Under the pieces are notes generated by a model that ran no database searches, was not told the origin of the DNA, and worked only from the letters and a program-made list of their open reading frames with translations. From Pararhodobacter sp. SW119 (lineage in GTDB: Bacteria; Pseudomonadota; Alphaproteobacteria; Rhodobacterales; Rhodobacteraceae), in NCBI RefSeq assembly GCF_017811755.1, contig NZ_JADDJF010000011.1, forward strand, positions 1 to 64,000: DNA of 64,000 nt. Direction: 5' to 3'. The translations under genes were made by a program, and so were the position numbers. Positions 1-8,535 of this stretch are shown here, piece after piece; positions within the stretch are counted from its first letter, which is position 1; every line of letters begins with the position of its first letter.

Positions 1-376
1 CTTGGCTCGCGGCGGTTTCTCTACATCTGGGCGGATGGCGTCTCCTTCAAGCCGCGAATGGCTGAGGAAAAGCAATGTGTTCTGGTGATCGTGGGCGCCG
101 ATGAATACGGCCGCAAGGAGCTTCTGGCGATGACCGACGGCTTGGAAACACATCCGGACGTCAAACCCGATCGAAAGCACCTTCGCGACACTCCGGCATC
201 GCACAAAACGCACCAACGGCTGCCTCAGCCGCAAGACCGGGTTGACCATGGCGTTCAAGCTGATGATGTCGGCGCAGAAGAAATGGCGCAAACTCGACGG
301 CCAAAACCGCCTGCCCGAGATCATCAAAGGGGGTGAGTTCCGCGACAGACTCCGCCAGCTGCAAACGGCCGCCTGA
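1..376 (+). pseudogene. IS256-family transposase remnant with internal deletion
   Basis: The first segment reads in frame 1 as RFLYIWADGVSFKPRM followed by VLVIVGADEYGRKELLAMTDG, the catalytic-core start of mutator-type (IS256) transposases. Near position 143 the reading jumps frame and continues as WKHIRTSNPIESTFATLRHR, then CLSRKTGLTMAFKLMMSAQK, ending in RLRQLQTAA and a stop at 374-376. Family members have roughly 100 more residues between these two blocks, so an internal deletion of about 0.3 kb plus a frameshift is inferred. The 5' part is outside the window. It cannot encode a working DDE enzyme. Confidence 0.75.
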
Positions 377-408
377 TCAAGCGTCACCAACTTCTGCGCA
401 TATCTCGA
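1..408 (+). mobile_element. IS256-family element remnant, 3' part
   Basis: This is the right-hand part of an IS256-type insertion sequence that enters from beyond the window edge. The transposase reading ends at 376. The following bases, up to about 408, contain an end-like sequence (GTCACCAACTTCTGCGCATA) after which host coding sequence resumes on the other strand. The transposase inside is internally deleted, so the copy is dead. The exact end is inferred from where MFS-like coding sequence restarts; no target duplication can be checked because the left end lies outside the window. Confidence 0.6.
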
Positions 409-512
409 CGGCAGCATCAGGTAGTGAAAGTGACTGATGAAATGCGCGACGCAGATCAGCGCCAGCGTGCGCGCGGGTGCGATGGGGCTGGCAGAGCCGG
501 CGCGGTAACCAT
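408..512 (-). pseudogene. MFS transporter, N-terminal fragment cut by an IS
   Basis: Read on the minus strand, this stretch gives ARTLALICVAHFISHFHYLM followed by LP, which resembles the first transmembrane segment of major facilitator transporters (typically AHFxSHFxxLxLPPLF). An ATG at 510-512 sits just after the stop of the tauE-like gene, preceded by a Shine-Dalgarno-like GAGGG. The ATG is one frame off the conserved reading, so a small frameshift is also present. The frame runs into the IS256-type remnant at about position 408, and the rest of the transporter must lie beyond the IS or be lost. It was probably the last gene of the operon that includes tauE. Identification rests on about 25 residues. 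Confidence 0.45.
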
Positions 513-519
513 GCCGCCC

Positions 520-1341
520 TCAGTTGAGGATGGCGACGATGAAGCGCAGGCTCACAACCGCAAGGAACAGGCCGAAGGCGATTTCGAGCGCGCGACGGGA
601 GAGCGCATGCGCAAGGCGCACGCCCAGCCCGGCGGTCAGCACCGTCGTCGGCACAAAAAGCGCGACACCGAGGAGCGAGACGAAACCCACGGCATCGGGC
701 GGCAGGTCGGTTCGCCCCCAGCCCGCGAAGACATAGCCCAGTGCACCGGGGATCGAGATCAGCACCCCGATTCCCGCCGAGGTCGCCACCGCCTGGTGGA
801 TAGAGCGCCCGTGCAGCGTCATCAGGATATTGGCGATCTGCCCGCCGCCGATGCCCATCAGCGAGGACAGAAGCCCGATGATCCAGCCGTAGACGCGCAG
901 CAGCCAGCCGCCCGGTAGCTCCGGCGACAGGTCCCAGCGCCTGGTGCCGCTGATCAGCTTGATGGCGTTGACCCCTGCCACCACCACGAAAACCAGCTGC
1001 ATGACGATGGGCGAGGCGTAGCGCGCGATCACCGCGCCGACGAGCACGCCGAGGATGATCGGCACTGCCCAGCGGCGCAGCAGATCGCTGTCGACCGCCC
1101 CGCGCGCGTGGTGCGCCCGCCACGACCTGAGCGAGGTGGGGATGATCACCGCCAGCGAGGTGCCGACCGCAAGCGGCATCCGGGCGGCGTCGTCCACGCC
1201 GATAAAGCCGAACGCCTCGAACAGCACCGGCACCATCAGTGCGCCCCCGCCCACGCCGAAAAGCCCCGCCAGCACCCCGGTCAGCGCCCCCGCCACCAGC
1301 AGCACCCCGGCCAGTACGATCAGTTCCGATGAGAATTCCAT
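520..1341 (-). CDS. TauE/SafE family sulfite/organosulfonate exporter-like permease
   Basis: An inner-membrane protein of 273 residues with about eight hydrophobic segments and the duplicated organisation of the TauE/SafE (DUF81) family. The glycine-rich signature appears twice: GLFGVGGGALMVP at residues 26-38 and LMGIGGGQI near residue 160. Members export sulfite, sulfoacetate or other small anions, and some have unrelated roles, so the substrate is open. It lies 60 bp downstream of the fumarylacetoacetate-hydrolase-type gene on the same strand and probably shares its transcript. The spacing from an AAGGT sequence to the ATG is long (about 12 nt). Confidence 0.85.
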   Translation of the reverse strand: MEFSSELIVLAGVLLVAGALTGVLAGLFGVGGGALMVPVLFEAFGFIGVDDAARMPLAVGTSLAVIIPTSLRSWRAHHARGAVDSDLLRRWAVPIILGVLVGAVIARYASPIVMQLVFVVVAGVNAIKLISGTRRWDLSPELPGGWLLRVYGWIIGLLSSLMGIGGGQIANILMTLHGRSIHQAVATSAGIGVLISIPGALGYVFAGWGRTDLPPDAVGFVSLLGVALFVPTTVLTAGLGVRLAHALSRRALEIAFGLFLAVVSLRFIVAILN

Positions 1342-1401
1342 GAGGTGAGCGCTACCTTGAGAAACGCGCGGACACCACCCGATTCGACGGTGCCCGCAGG
1401 G

Positions 1402-2109
1402 TCAGATCACGCGCGTCTTCAGGTCGCCGATCCCGGCGATATGACCGTGCAACTCATCGCCCCGATGAACCGCGGCGACGCCCGAAGGCGTTCCGGTCAT
1501 GATGAGGTCGCCGGGCGCGAGTTCGAAGAGGCGAGAGAGTTCTGCGATAACTTCGCCCACTTTCCAGATCAGCTGGGTCAGATCCCCCTCCTGACGCAAC
1601 TCGCCATTGACCTTGAGCCAGATCGCCCCTTCGACCGGGTGGCCGATCTCGGCGGCGGGGACAAGTTCGGAGCAAGGCGCGGAATTCTCGAACGCCTTCG
1701 CAGCCTCCCAGGGGCGCGATGCCTTCTTCAGCCCGGCCTGAATGTCGCGCCGGGTCATGTCGAGCCCGACGGCATAGCCGTAGACCAGATCCATCGCCTG
1801 CGCGATGGGCACGTCACGACCGCCGGCCGAAAGCGCGACGACGAGTTCAATCTCGTGGTGCACGTCCTCGGTCATCGGCGGATAGTGGAAATCCGCGCCG
1901 TCGGTGAGCAGATTGTCGGGGCTCTTCTGGAAGAAGAAGGGCGGCTCCTTGTCGGGGTCGTGGCCCATCTCGACCGCGTGCGCGGCGTAGTTGCGCCCGA
2001 CGCAATAGACGCGGCGGACCGGAAAGCGGGCATCGGTGCCGCGCACCGGCAGCGTGGTGAGGGACGGGGCCGGGATCACCAGCGGCGCGGGGGGTGATTG
2101 CAGGTTCAT
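1402..2109 (-). CDS. Fumarylacetoacetate hydrolase family protein (fumarylpyruvate hydrolase-like)
   Basis: A 235-residue single-domain FAH-fold enzyme. The N-terminal block VYCVGRNYAAHAVEMG, then PPFFFQKSPDNLL, resembles fumarylpyruvate hydrolases of the gentisate/maleylpyruvate route. HHEIELVVAL (an E-x-E metal pair) and GLDMTRRDIQ (Asp) supply the Mg/Mn ligands, and MTGTPSGV is the usual C-terminal signature. The likely reaction is hydrolysis of a C-C bond in a 3-acylpyruvate. AAGGAAG sits six bases before the ATG at 2109. An ATG at 2127 overlaps the upstream stop (ATGA) but has no good ribosome site. No gentisate dioxygenase or isomerase is nearby, so the substrate is uncertain. Confidence 0.8.
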   Translation of the reverse strand: MNLQSPPAPLVIPAPSLTTLPVRGTDARFPVRRVYCVGRNYAAHAVEMGHDPDKEPPFFFQKSPDNLLTDGADFHYPPMTEDVHHEIELVVALSAGGRDVPIAQAMDLVYGYAVGLDMTRRDIQAGLKKASRPWEAAKAFENSAPCSELVPAAEIGHPVEGAIWLKVNGELRQEGDLTQLIWKVGEVIAELSRLFELAPGDLIMTGTPSGVAAVHRGDELHGHIAGIGDLKTRVI

Positions 2110-2123
2110 TCGTGCTTCCTTCT

Positions 2124-2791
2124 TCATTTCTGGCGCGTTTGCAGGGCTTGATAGCCGTGAGGTTTCCGGGCCTCGTCCAGCGCGACGCCCTCTCGAACGG
2201 TCGCGAGGATCGCGTTCTCCGTCGTCTCGACCGCCTCGACTGTGCTCAGCACCTCCATCGCGCGCGGCAGCGGGACCACGACGACCCCGTTGCCATCGGC
2301 GCTGATCACATCGCTCGGTTTCAGCCGTACATGGCCCAGCGCGACCGGCACATTCGTCGGCTGCAGGACCACGCGGTCCTTGCCAGTGTGCATGTGGCCG
2401 CGCATCGACCAGATCGGGTAGTCGATCGCCGGACTTTCCTGCGGTTCGCGATTGACGCCATTGATCACCGTGCCCTCGATCCCGCGCGCCTTGGTGACCT
2501 CGGTCATGATGTTGCCCCAGACCGTGCGGTCGGTGCGCCCGCGGTAGTCGATAACGACGACATCGCCAGGTCCCAAGTCATCCAGGAACTCCCCGACGGT
2601 TTCGCCCGCGACCCCGGCGGGCAGGTGGGCGAAGGTGAAGGCCTGCCCAGCGATGTCGGCTTCGGGATCGATCGGCGAAAGTCCCTCGACCGCGCCGGCA
2701 ATCCCGAGACGTCCATCGCATCCGACAGGCCCGAGGTGGTGAGGGCGCGAAAGCGGGAGAGATCTTCGGAAGACAGGCGTTTGCCGGCCAT
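2124..2791 (-). pseudogene. RraA-like aldolase/decarboxylase gene with a frameshift
   Basis: The 5' part, beginning MAGKRLSSEDLSRF at 2791, reads to GLSDAMD. About position 2710 the reading must shift frame to continue as RLGIAGAVEGLSPIDPEA and the RraA-fold core VVVIDYRGRTDRTVWGNIMT. The junction looks like loss of one base between GAC and GTCTCG, because RraA-like proteins usually read SDAxDRLG there. Intact homologues are about 220 residues and act as 4-hydroxy-4-methyl-2-oxoglutarate aldolases, oxaloacetate decarboxylases or uncharacterised proteins. It overlaps the FAH-type gene by ATGA, so the two belonged to one operon. A sequencing error is the alternative explanation for the single-base change. 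Confidence 0.6.
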
Positions 2792-2794
2792 CGG

Positions 2795-2930
2795 TGGGGC
2801 GCAGTTCGCCACGCGTCGTGTCGATCATTTCGGCCAGTTCACGTTCCGCCGGCAAGCGGGTGTTCGGAGCAAACTCCCGCAGTGCCAGCATGGCGCGCAG
2901 CTGAACCAATGCAGAATGGTATGGTTCCAT
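2795..2930 (-). pseudogene. GntR-type regulator, N-terminal stub
   Basis: From the ATG at 2930 the minus strand reads LRAMLALREFAPNTRLPAER, then ELAEMIDTTRGELRP, the start of a GntR winged-helix DNA-binding domain (normally ...LPAERELAExxGVSRxTLRxAL). The similarity ends abruptly where the sequence becomes the upstream leader of the RraA-like gene, so about 200 residues are missing. It probably once regulated the RraA/FAH operon, and the deletion that removed its ligand domain left the reading frame fused out of frame to the next gene. Confidence 0.45.
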
Positions 2931-3039
2931 GGATCCGTCCGAGCCGCCCCTTCAATTCTGCGTACCTATTAAGCCGGTTAACGACTGGAGCAAGAATTGT
3001 CTTGATTAACTTTCATGATTCTTCGACCCAATCTCCTCG

Positions 3040-3596
3040 TTCGGTCGTGCCACCTGCGAAGAGACACTGCGATTCGAAGGCGTCTCGGGCCCGGCCGCGT
3101 CGACCGACTTTCAAGATGGCATCGCCGAGCGCATCCGCCCCGGCCAGCGGCGCGAACCGGTCATGGCCGCCTGGGGCTTCACCGCGACCGGCCAGCGCGT
3201 GCTGCTGCACCGGATGGCGGGATCGAAAGAGGGCGCCGAAACCGTCTCGGCCGTTCGCCGGGCTTACGCGGCCCCATTGGCCACGGTCCCGGCTCACTCC
3301 AGGACATGCGCGCCCGCGGGCTCGGTGATCCGCTCCTCGTGTTCTCCGACGGCGCCCCCGGCGTGATCAAGGCGATCGAGACCTGCTTTCCCCGCTCGAC
3401 CCGCCAGCGCGGGCTCGCGCATCGCATGCGCAACCTTGCCGCCAAGGTGGAGGACATCCTGCCCGAGGTGAAGGCCCGCATCCAGGCCGTCTACCAGGCC
3501 CCCAGCCGCGCCATCGCCCGCGACCTGGCCGAGGGCGCCGTCGCCGAGTACATTGGCTCCCAGCCTCCACTTGGATCATCCTACGCAAAGAAATGA
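3040..3596 (+). pseudogene. Second IS256-type (mutator) transposase remnant
   Basis: Two frames must be joined to read the protein. The first gives DGIAERIRPGQRREPVMAAW, then GFTATGQRVLLHRMAGSKEG. The second starts near 3300 and gives QDMRARGLGDPLLVFSDGAP, then GVIKAIETCFPRSTRQRGLA and HRMRNLAAKVEDILPEVKAR. This is the central catalytic part of a mutator/IS256 transposase of a different subgroup from the one at position 1. There is a frameshift near 3260-3300 and both termini are missing, so it is inactive. No terminal inverted repeats were recognised. Confidence 0.7.
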
Positions 3597-3880
3597 CCCA
3601 TGCTATGCTCAAACGGGATTCTAAACATGGGAAGTTCACAGCGACGTACCACCTGCGCAGCGGCGTCGTGAGAAATTCGACCGGCAGAAAAGGCACTGCC
3701 TTTGGTCCTCCGCTGCGCCTGCCACGAACGTCAGTTCCGGTCCGAAACTGTAGCTGGACATGCGGAGAAATTCATCTCTCTGCGCGGTGATTGATTGTGC
3801 AAGTGTCCGGTCAGTGGGCGTAGTGCGGCACGATGTGTAAGGCGTGCCAAAACCACCCCTTCCTGATTGCGCGCAGGTGA
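3597..3880. other. Intergenic stretch without recognisable content
   Basis: Between the dead transposase and the sulfoxide reductase gene no open frame resembles a protein family, and no tRNA, hairpin terminator or repeat shared with other parts of the window is visible. Its base composition is lower in GC than the neighbouring genes, which fits debris left by insertion-sequence decay. Confidence 0.4.
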
Positions 3881-6148
3881 TCAGTAGGACAATTGGCTTG
3901 ACCCCTCGAGTCGTGCCACCTCGACCAGGGCCGTGTGGGCGCTGCAGCCCTGGCCCAGGCGCGAGGTGCCGGCGTCTCGCGTCAGGACGTTCGGGTTGCC
4001 GTGCGGATCGATGTTGTCGCCCGGCTCACCGAACCAGGCGCCTGTCGGAAGGGCGACGACCCCGGGGCTATCTTTTGAGACCTGCGCCCGGGCGCGGCAG
4101 GCGCCACGCGCGTTGAAGACGCGCAGAAGATCGCCGCTGCGGATGTTGCGCGCCCGCGCGTCGTCGGGGTGGATCACCAGCGTCTCGGGGCGCGCGCCCT
4201 CGACATCGGCAAGCGCGCTTTCGAGCTGGCTGTGGAGCTTGTCGCCGGGCTGCGGTGAAACGAGATGCAGCGGCGCCGCCGACGTCGCGGTCCCGAGCCA
4301 TTCCGAGGGCGGCAGCCAGACCGGGTGGCCAGGGCAGTCGTCGTAGCCGAACCCGTCGATGGTCTCGGAGAAGATCTCGATCCGTCCCGAGGGCGTCCGG
4401 AGCGGTGCATGTTCCGGGTCGTCGCGGAACGGCGCGAGAAGGGTGCGGTTGGGACCCTCCGTCCGGATCGGCAGATGGACCCAGTTCTGAACCTTGAGCG
4501 TCTCGAGGTCGGGCACCTCGACCCCCTGCTCGGCGGCGAGGGCGCGATACTCGGCATAGAGCAGGGCGATCCAGTCGGAAGCGCTCCGCCCCTCGGTGAA
4601 GTCCTGCGCCACGCCGAGGCGTTCGGCCAGGTCCGCGAAGATCACGTAGTCGTCGCGCGCCTCGCCGACCGGCGGGATCAGTTGCGGCATGTGAAAGAGG
4701 TAGTCGTCGAGATTCGTCCGCCCGATATCTTCGCGCTCGTAGGGCGTGGTGGCCGGAAAGACGATGTCCGCGCGCTTCGCCGTCGCCGTCCACCAAGGCT
4801 CGTTCACGATGATCGTTTCCGGCCGCTGCCAGGCCTTGTGCAAGGCGTTGAGGTCCTGGTGGTGGTGGAACGGGTTGCCGCCGGCCCAGTAGATCAGGCG
4901 GATGTCCGGATAGGGCTCGCGCCGTCCGTTGAAGTCGTAGGGCTGACCGGGATGGCGCAGCATGTCGCCGATCCGCGCGACCGGGATCACCTTGCCCACC
5001 GGGTTCCGGCCTTGCGGGAAGGTCATGCCACGCAGGCCCACCAGCGACTTGCCGATCCCCCCGATGGCGCCATAGCCGTAGCCGACCCCGCCACCGGGCA
5101 GACCGATCTGCCCCAGCATCGCGGCGAGCACCGCCGACATCCAGTAGGGCTGCTCGCCATGCTCGGCCCGCTGCAGCGACCAGGCGACGGTGATCAGCGT
5201 GCGCGTCGCCGCCATCCGCCGGGCAAGGTTGCGGATCGTTTCGGAGTCGACGCCGCAGAGCGCGCCTGCCCATTCCGGCGATTTCGGCTGCCCGTCCACC
5301 TCGCCCATGAGATAGGGGCGGAAGCGGTCGAAGCCGGTAGTGCAGCGGGCCAGAAAATCTCGGTCGGCCAGTCCCTCGGACTCCAGCACATGGGCGAGCG
5401 CCAGCATCAGCGCCGTATCCGAGCCGGGCCGCAGCGGGATCCACTCGCACCCCTCGGGCGCGTCGGTCCGCTGCGGACCGATGTTGATGCAGCGCATGCC
5501 ACGCGCGGCGAAACGCGCGAACCAGCCGGCGGTCTCGTGCTCGGTGACGCCGCCCATGCTGACTTGAGAGTTCTTCGGGTTGACACCGCCGAACATGACG
5601 AGCGTTTCCGTGTGGTCGTGGATCGTCTGCCAGCCGTCCTGATGCTCGTAGAGAAACTTCAGGAAATCCTCGCCGAAGACATGCGGCATGATGGCCTGGG
5701 CGCAGCCCGTGGAATAACTGCCCACCGAGGCGACATACCCACCAATGCAGTTGAGGAAGCGATGAACCTGGCTCTGCGCGTGATGAAAGCGGCCCGCCGA
5801 GCCCCAGCCGTAGGAGCCGCCGAAGATCGCCTCGTTGCCATGGGTCTTGCGCACCCGGTCGATCTCGGCCGCCGCAATGTCCAGCGCCTCGTCCCAGGGC
5901 AGCTCGACGAAGTCCTCGTCGCCGCGACCCCCGCGCTCCCGCCGTTCGAGCCAGCCGCGGCGGATAGAGGGCCGCGCCACCCGGCTCCGGTGATGGACCG
6001 CGGCAGGCAGGATGTCGGGGATCGCCGAGGGATGCGGGTCTGCCGCGAACGGACGCGTTGCGACGATCCGATCGCCCGCGACATCGACCTCGAACGCGCC
6101 CCAGTGGCTCGACGTCACCCTTGTCTGCCTGTCCGGAGTGTCGGTCAT
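3881..6148 (-). CDS. Molybdopterin sulfoxide reductase, BisC/DorA/TorA family
   Basis: A 755-residue member of the DMSO reductase family carrying bis-MGD molybdenum. YSTG with Ser146 supplies the molybdenum ligand typical of DMSO, TMAO and biotin sulfoxide reductases. Tyr113-Gly-Trp115 matches the Tyr/Trp pair that marks DMSO-type enzymes; the Tyr is missing in TMAO reductases. There is no N-terminal Cys cluster and no twin-arginine signal, so it should be cytoplasmic and closest in role to biotin/methionine sulfoxide reductase. The start at 6148 follows AGGAGAGGGG; the frame extends 58 codons upstream, but that stretch is not protein-like. It lies next to a divergent LysR gene that may control it. 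The exact substrate is unknown. Confidence 0.85.
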   Translation of the reverse strand: MTDTPDRQTRVTSSHWGAFEVDVAGDRIVATRPFAADPHPSAIPDILPAAVHHRSRVARPSIRRGWLERRERGGRGDEDFVELPWDEALDIAAAEIDRVRKTHGNEAIFGGSYGWGSAGRFHHAQSQVHRFLNCIGGYVASVGSYSTGCAQAIMPHVFGEDFLKFLYEHQDGWQTIHDHTETLVMFGGVNPKNSQVSMGGVTEHETAGWFARFAARGMRCINIGPQRTDAPEGCEWIPLRPGSDTALMLALAHVLESEGLADRDFLARCTTGFDRFRPYLMGEVDGQPKSPEWAGALCGVDSETIRNLARRMAATRTLITVAWSLQRAEHGEQPYWMSAVLAAMLGQIGLPGGGVGYGYGAIGGIGKSLVGLRGMTFPQGRNPVGKVIPVARIGDMLRHPGQPYDFNGRREPYPDIRLIYWAGGNPFHHHQDLNALHKAWQRPETIIVNEPWWTATAKRADIVFPATTPYEREDIGRTNLDDYLFHMPQLIPPVGEARDDYVIFADLAERLGVAQDFTEGRSASDWIALLYAEYRALAAEQGVEVPDLETLKVQNWVHLPIRTEGPNRTLLAPFRDDPEHAPLRTPSGRIEIFSETIDGFGYDDCPGHPVWLPPSEWLGTATSAAPLHLVSPQPGDKLHSQLESALADVEGARPETLVIHPDDARARNIRSGDLLRVFNARGACRARAQVSKDSPGVVALPTGAWFGEPGDNIDPHGNPNVLTRDAGTSRLGQGCSAHTALVEVARLEGSSQLSY

Positions 6149-6281
6149 CAGATCCCCTCTCCTTGTCGCCGCGAACCTTCGTCCGAATCTAGCAAGAACC
6201 CACAGAGTCGGAAACGGCAACGTTGTCGGGTTTCGGGTTGAAACCGCCCCTCGCCTTGGTTCACCCGACAAAGCTGATACG

Positions 6282-6533
6282 TCACTCGGGAAGGCCGGCG
6301 GCGATCCGTTCCGCGCGGGCATGCAGCGCCCGCTGTGATCCCTGGCCTACCGCGCGGCCAGATCCATACTCACTGTGCTCGCGGTCGAAGCCAATGTCGT
6401 GGCGGATCCTGCTCTCGGGCATCCCGACGCCGGGTCGGGTGCCTCTTGGCTCCCGCGTGAGCAATGCGGAGAGCGCACGGAATAGTCGCGCAGCATAAGG
6501 AAGCTGGCGGTAAAGCGAAACGTCGATCGGCAT
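6282..6533 (-). CDS. Small basic protein, possibly DUF1127-like
   Basis: An 83-residue open frame whose ATG at 6533 has a very strong ribosome site (GGAGGAGAGG). The middle contains SRIRHDIGFDRE, reminiscent of the RDIGL motif of DUF1127 (YjiS-type) RNA-binding small proteins, but the arginine-rich lead-in is weaker than usual. It lies upstream of the sulfoxide reductase gene on the same strand with a 133-bp gap, and back to back with the LysR gene. I consider the gene plausible because of its ribosome site; the family assignment is weak. Confidence 0.4.
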   Translation of the reverse strand: MPIDVSLYRQLPYAARLFRALSALLTREPRGTRPGVGMPESRIRHDIGFDREHSEYGSGRAVGQGSQRALHARAERIAAGLPE

Positions 6534-6639
6534 CCTCTCCTCCGGTGCAGCTCCAATGTGCAGAGTTTGCCCGATCTCGCGGATCATGATAATATGACCC
6601 ATATGGTATTTATAATCCCGGAAAACGGGCTGATACAGG
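6534..6639. promoter_or_regulatory. Divergent promoter region between the small protein/sulfoxide reductase and lysR
   Basis: This 106-bp AT-richer spacer separates the LysR gene from the divergently read small gene. It contains a perfect dyad, ATATG-ACC-CATAT, at 6592-6604, with AT-rich flanks. LysR regulators usually bind such dyads between themselves and a divergent target, so this is the best candidate operator. Promoter boxes are not clear enough to assign. Confidence 0.45.
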
Positions 6640-7560
6640 ATGCGCGATCTGCAATCCATCACCACCTTCGCCGCCGTCGCCCGGGCCGGAAGCTTTGCCG
6701 AGGCGGCGCGCCGGCTGCGGATCTCCACCACCGCCGCAAGTCGCCACGTAGCCGATCTCGAGCAGGCGCTCGGTGTGCAATTGCTGCAGCGAACCACGCG
6801 CAGCGTCAGCTTGACCGAGGCGGGTGCCCGCTACCTTCCCCGGGCCGAGGCGATCCTCGGCGAACTGGACGCCCTGCATGCCGAGACCGCCGCCGCCGAC
6901 CAGACGCCCCGGGGCACGCTGCGCATCGCCGCGCCGCCCGGGATCGGGCATGACTGGATCGTGCCGCTGGTGACCGATTTCCTGGCCGACAACCCCGCGA
7001 TCAGTCTGGACCTCGACCTCAGCGAACGCCTGGTCGACCTTGTCGCCGAGGGCTACGACGCGGCGATCCGGTCCGGCGCCCTCGCCAGTTCCAGCCTGAT
7101 CGCGCACCGGATCATCGAAATCCGCTACCGGCTCTGCGCGAGCCCCGCCTATCTCGATCGCTGTGGGACACCCGAGACTCCGTCGCAACTGGTCGATCAC
7201 GCCTGCCTCTTCTGGTGCAGCAGTGGCGCCGGGCCGGTCGCCGAATGGACCTTCCTCCAAAGCGGCTCTTCAGAGACGGTTCCGGTCAACTGTCGGCTCC
7301 GCATTGGCAGCCTGCCAGCGCTGCGGCACGCCGCACTCCTCGGGCTTGGCCTCGCCATCCTGCCGGAGCGCGATGTCACAACCGACCTGGCGGAGGGGCG
7401 GCTCGTGCACGTCCTGCCCGACTGGGAGATTCCCCCCGAAAGCCTCAGCCTGGTGCGTCCCGCCGGTGCCTTCGAGCCCGCCAGGCTGCGGCTCTTCATC
7501 GACTTCATCACAGCGGCGCTGCGTCGAAGCGGATCACGATCGGTGCGCAACGATCCGTGA
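6640..7560 (+). CDS. LysR-family transcriptional regulator
   Basis: A 306-residue LTTR. The N-terminal helix-turn-helix (residues 3-60: FAAVARAGSFAEAARRL, then STTAASRHVADLEQALGVQL) is followed by a periplasmic-binding-protein-like effector domain from about residue 90. Its arrangement resembles the CrgA/AaeR-like branch. It is divergent from the small gene and the sulfoxide reductase, so it may activate them in response to a sulfoxide or redox cue; that is inference from gene order only. Confidence 0.9.
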   Translation: MRDLQSITTFAAVARAGSFAEAARRLRISTTAASRHVADLEQALGVQLLQRTTRSVSLTEAGARYLPRAEAILGELDALHAETAAADQTPRGTLRIAAPPGIGHDWIVPLVTDFLADNPAISLDLDLSERLVDLVAEGYDAAIRSGALASSSLIAHRIIEIRYRLCASPAYLDRCGTPETPSQLVDHACLFWCSSGAGPVAEWTFLQSGSSETVPVNCRLRIGSLPALRHAALLGLGLAILPERDVTTDLAEGRLVHVLPDWEIPPESLSLVRPAGAFEPARLRLFIDFITAALRRSGSRSVRNDP

Positions 7561-7657
7561 ATGCCCGACGCGGCTCTGCGCTAGCGCCTGTGCGCCTGGC
7601 GCTCTCGAACGGCTGGGTCGAAGTGGTGTCCCGGTCGGGATCAAGTTTGCTAACGCC

Positions 7658-8050
7658 TCACTCCTCATGGCGACCTGTATCGGTGCGGTTTCGCTCGTAT
7701 CGTCTGGCAAGCGGAAACGACGGCAACCAGGACTCGCGGCGGATGATCCAAAGCTCGTAGGTCGGCAGCAGTTGGTCCGGGGCATCCAGAGCGCCGAGGT
7801 TCACTTCGATCTCGTCATCGCTGCGACCGAAAACTGGCGACCCACAGCGGGGGCAGAAGAAGCGTCCGGCATAGCTGCTTGCTTCACCCTCGATCGTTAC
7901 CGCATCCTGCGGAAAGATGGCGGAGGCGTGAAACAGCGCGCCATGATGCTTGCGGCACTCGAGGCAGTGACAAAGGCCGACCCGATAGGGTCGTCCCGTC
8001 GCTAGGATACGTAGGTTGCCGCATAGGCAACCGCCCACGAACCGATCCAT
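7658..8050 (-). CDS. GFA/CENP-V domain protein
   Basis: A 130-residue zinc-binding protein of the GFA (glutathione-dependent formaldehyde-activating) fold. Visible zinc ligands are Cys8 and Cys10, the C-x-C-x-x-C cluster at Cys27, Cys29 and Cys32, and Cys66-x-x-Cys69. Most members of this family have no proven activity and the formaldehyde label comes from one founder, so no reaction is assigned. The ATG follows GGGAGAG. It stands alone between the LysR gene and the tRNA gene. The 97 bp between it and lysR hold nothing recognisable. Confidence 0.85.
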   Translation of the reverse strand: MDRFVGGCLCGNLRILATGRPYRVGLCHCLECRKHHGALFHASAIFPQDAVTIEGEASSYAGRFFCPRCGSPVFGRSDDEIEVNLGALDAPDQLLPTYELWIIRRESWLPSFPLARRYERNRTDTGRHEE

Positions 8051-8224
8051 GATGCTCTCCCGTCAAGAGAGATGGATGCTGTCAGTCATCCTGACCGAAC
8101 GAGCCTATGCGCTACGCGCGCGATCACCTGGTCGAAGCCGCTGCCGCGCTGGACTTCGGCGGGCCACGCCCGGTCGGTTGAACCGGCGCGCACTTCGCAA
8201 ATCTGGCCTAAATCTTCGAAAAAG

Positions 8225-8300
<76 letters not shown>

Positions 8301-8410
8301 GACGCACCGGCCATAGCCAAGGCTGCGGCGCGAAGCAAGTGCGCTCTGCGTGCGAGGGTATTTCACGCCGGGCGGTGGCGGGGCGCGCGCATTGGGAGCG
8401 GTTGCGGCAG

Positions 8411-8492
8411 GCGTCCAAGGTTGGACGCTCTCGCAACCAACCGATATAGAAGGATAAAATCGGAAAATTAACCGCAATGAAACTTTCGCCGA
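8411..8492 (-). repeat. Fixed-core/variable-palindrome element, copy A
   Basis: In minus orientation the core AAAGTTTCATTGCGGTTAA (8468-8486) is followed by a 39-nt AT-rich spacer and then by a palindrome with arms GCGTCCAA and TTGGACGC (8411-8428, two-base centre). The dyad axis is 48.5 bp from the end of the core, the same spacing as in copies B, C, D and E. The core lies 49 bp beyond the stop of the pseudo-subtilase gene. Copy B lies in inverted orientation at the other end of the same gene cluster. Confidence 0.8.
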
Positions 8493-8535
8493 AGGCGCGC
8501 GTCGGGGGCGGTTTCGGCCTGCCGCCGGTCCGCGA

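Noticed and set aside
1-3600. A composite transposon bounded by the two IS256-type remnants
   Set aside because: The two transposases belong to different subgroups, both are broken, and no matching ends or target duplications can be seen.
4265-6241. A long plus-strand open frame opposite the sulfoxide reductase
   Set aside because: Same shadow effect; the minus-strand protein has clear molybdopterin motifs and the plus-strand product does not resemble a protein.
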